The notes beneath the pieces are model-generated. The model was not told the DNA's origin and did no database searches. It saw only the letters and a list, made by a program, of their open reading frames with translations. From UMGS1933 sp051891435 (GTDB lineage Bacteria; Bacillota; Clostridia; TANB77; CAG-508), in contig JBJFFE010000024.1 in NCBI GenBank assembly GCA_051891435.1, forward strand, positions 1 to 15,446: a DNA stretch of 15,446 nt. The letters run 5' to 3'. Position numbers and translations under genes: made by a program. Below, in pieces: positions 15,050 through 15,446 of the stretch. The first letter of the stretch is position 1; every line of letters begins with the position of its first letter.

Positions 15050-15074
15050 AAAAACATCCTATTATATAGGACGC
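15047..15074 (-). terminator. Conditional terminator of the ileS T-box
   Basis: The 9-bp stem (with two G-U pairs) and a run of eight T form the regulated terminator, alternative to pairing of the 5' arm with the T-box region. The T-run abuts the GC-rich inverted-repeat element. Confidence 0.88.
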
Positions 15075-15300
15075 TTTTTTGCACGTGGTACCACCTAATT
15101 TTATATAAATTAAATATTTATACATCTTAAATTTCTTTTAACGCAAGAAACACGGATAATCTTACTTTCAATTTCAAACTATCAACTCCAAGGTGATAAC
15201 AAATAAACTATTTTTCAATTTGGCTCTCAGCAAAATGCCAAACTCTCTTTTGATTTTACTTTTATTTGTGTTGTCCTTTTCTTTGTTTTTTATTTTTATG
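15047..15300 (-). promoter_or_regulatory. T-box leader controlling ileS
   Basis: A riboswitch that senses uncharged tRNA-Ile. On the minus strand: a GGACAA stem I start; the apical region TTTGGC...GCTGAGAGCCAAA (about 15220-15246); CACCTTGGAGTTG; a specifier region GAA-ATT-GAAAG with ATT, an Ile codon, at 15170-15172; a stem III hairpin TTTCTT/AAGAAA; the T-box GGTGGTACCACG (15084-15095), matching the tRNA acceptor; and a terminator GCGTCCTAT/ATAGGATGT followed by eight T (15047-15074). With uncharged tRNA-Ile bound, the antiterminator forms and ileS is transcribed. The T-box reads ACCACG where most have ACCGCG. The 5' limit is approximate. Confidence 0.93.
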
Positions 15301-15307
15301 ATTATAT

Positions 15308-15336
15308 ATCATAACACAAATTTTCCCTTACAGCAA
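15308..15336 (-). promoter_or_regulatory. Probable SigA promoter of the T-box-ileS unit
   Basis: On the minus strand TTGCTG (15331-15336) and TATGAT (15308-15313) are 17 bases apart, just upstream of the leader. A second possible -10, TATAAT, lies at 15301-15306. The arm of the dispersed repeat ends about 29 bases further upstream. Confidence 0.6.
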
Positions 15337-15365
15337 TAGGTATTTGATAATTTTTTATAAATCAA

Positions 15366-15446
15366 TTAATGTTTAGTTCAGATATTACTGCTTACTATAA
15401 TGTCAGCCGTTTTGTATATTTTATAAAAAATTAAATTTGACAGTCC
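15366..15446 (-). repeat. Right arm of dispersed palindromic repeat, type B (partial)
   Basis: Reverse-complemented, this matches 9994-10074 with about 6 differences in 81 bases, beginning exactly at the core motif GGACTGTC (seen here as GACAGTCC at the window end). The remaining core and the left arm would be outside the window. Confidence 0.8.

Noticed and set aside
15186..15193. CTCCAAGG inside the ileS leader as another copy of the repeat core
   Set aside because: It is part of the conserved CACCTTGGAG segment of T-box stem I; the flanking sequence does not match the repeat.

Overview
The window is very AT-rich with short intergenic gaps, Shine-Dalgarno-led genes, a standard bacterial code, a T-box leader and a divIB/DUF881/sbp cell-division block. 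This points to a low-GC Bacillota genome, most likely Clostridia and perhaps an uncultured gut lineage; I cannot place it more precisely. No rRNA, tRNA, CRISPR array or transposase gene is visible.

Layout: 60-5656 is all on the minus strand. caxA (cation/Ca2+ exchanger) ends in its own terminator. It is followed by a tightly packed run murA - divIB - DUF881 - DUF881 - sbp - trmB, which covers peptidoglycan precursor synthesis, the divisome and tRNA m7G46 methylation. 5967-7363 is on the plus strand: a cytidine deaminase gene broken by a one-base frameshift, a 55-aa small gene with a TTG start, a 133-aa unknown protein and a 61-aa membrane protein. 7407-9629 (minus) encodes a secreted or anchored protein built from CxxC repeats with a C-terminal dockerin-like module, behind a consensus promoter. 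10170-12139 (plus) is a dnaD-dnaC primosome/helicase-loader pair. 12179-14959 (minus) is ileS, with an upstream T-box leader and promoter.

The most unusual content is non-coding. A dispersed family of imperfect palindromes of roughly 175-195 bp is present: complete at 6584-6757 and about 9882-10074, and as half-copies at both window ends (1-62 and 15366-15446). The copies share a core of about 43 nt (CTCCAAGGC, a small GC-rich hairpin, GGACTGTC) but carry two different sets of arms. The innermost stem differs between copies yet stays paired. Both window ends stop at the same core, as expected if assembly broke in a high-copy repeat. A third, different hairpin element between caxA and cdd (5713-5858) shares the 11-mer CTCCAAGGCGT. 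A separate GC-rich inverted-repeat element sits between the ileS T-box terminator and the ileS ribosome binding site.

How it fits together: the genes are mostly housekeeping (wall synthesis, division, replication restart, translation) plus one surface protein. The repeats sit in the gaps, at gene 3' ends (type A arms) or just upstream of promoters (type B arms), where they could affect termination or expression.
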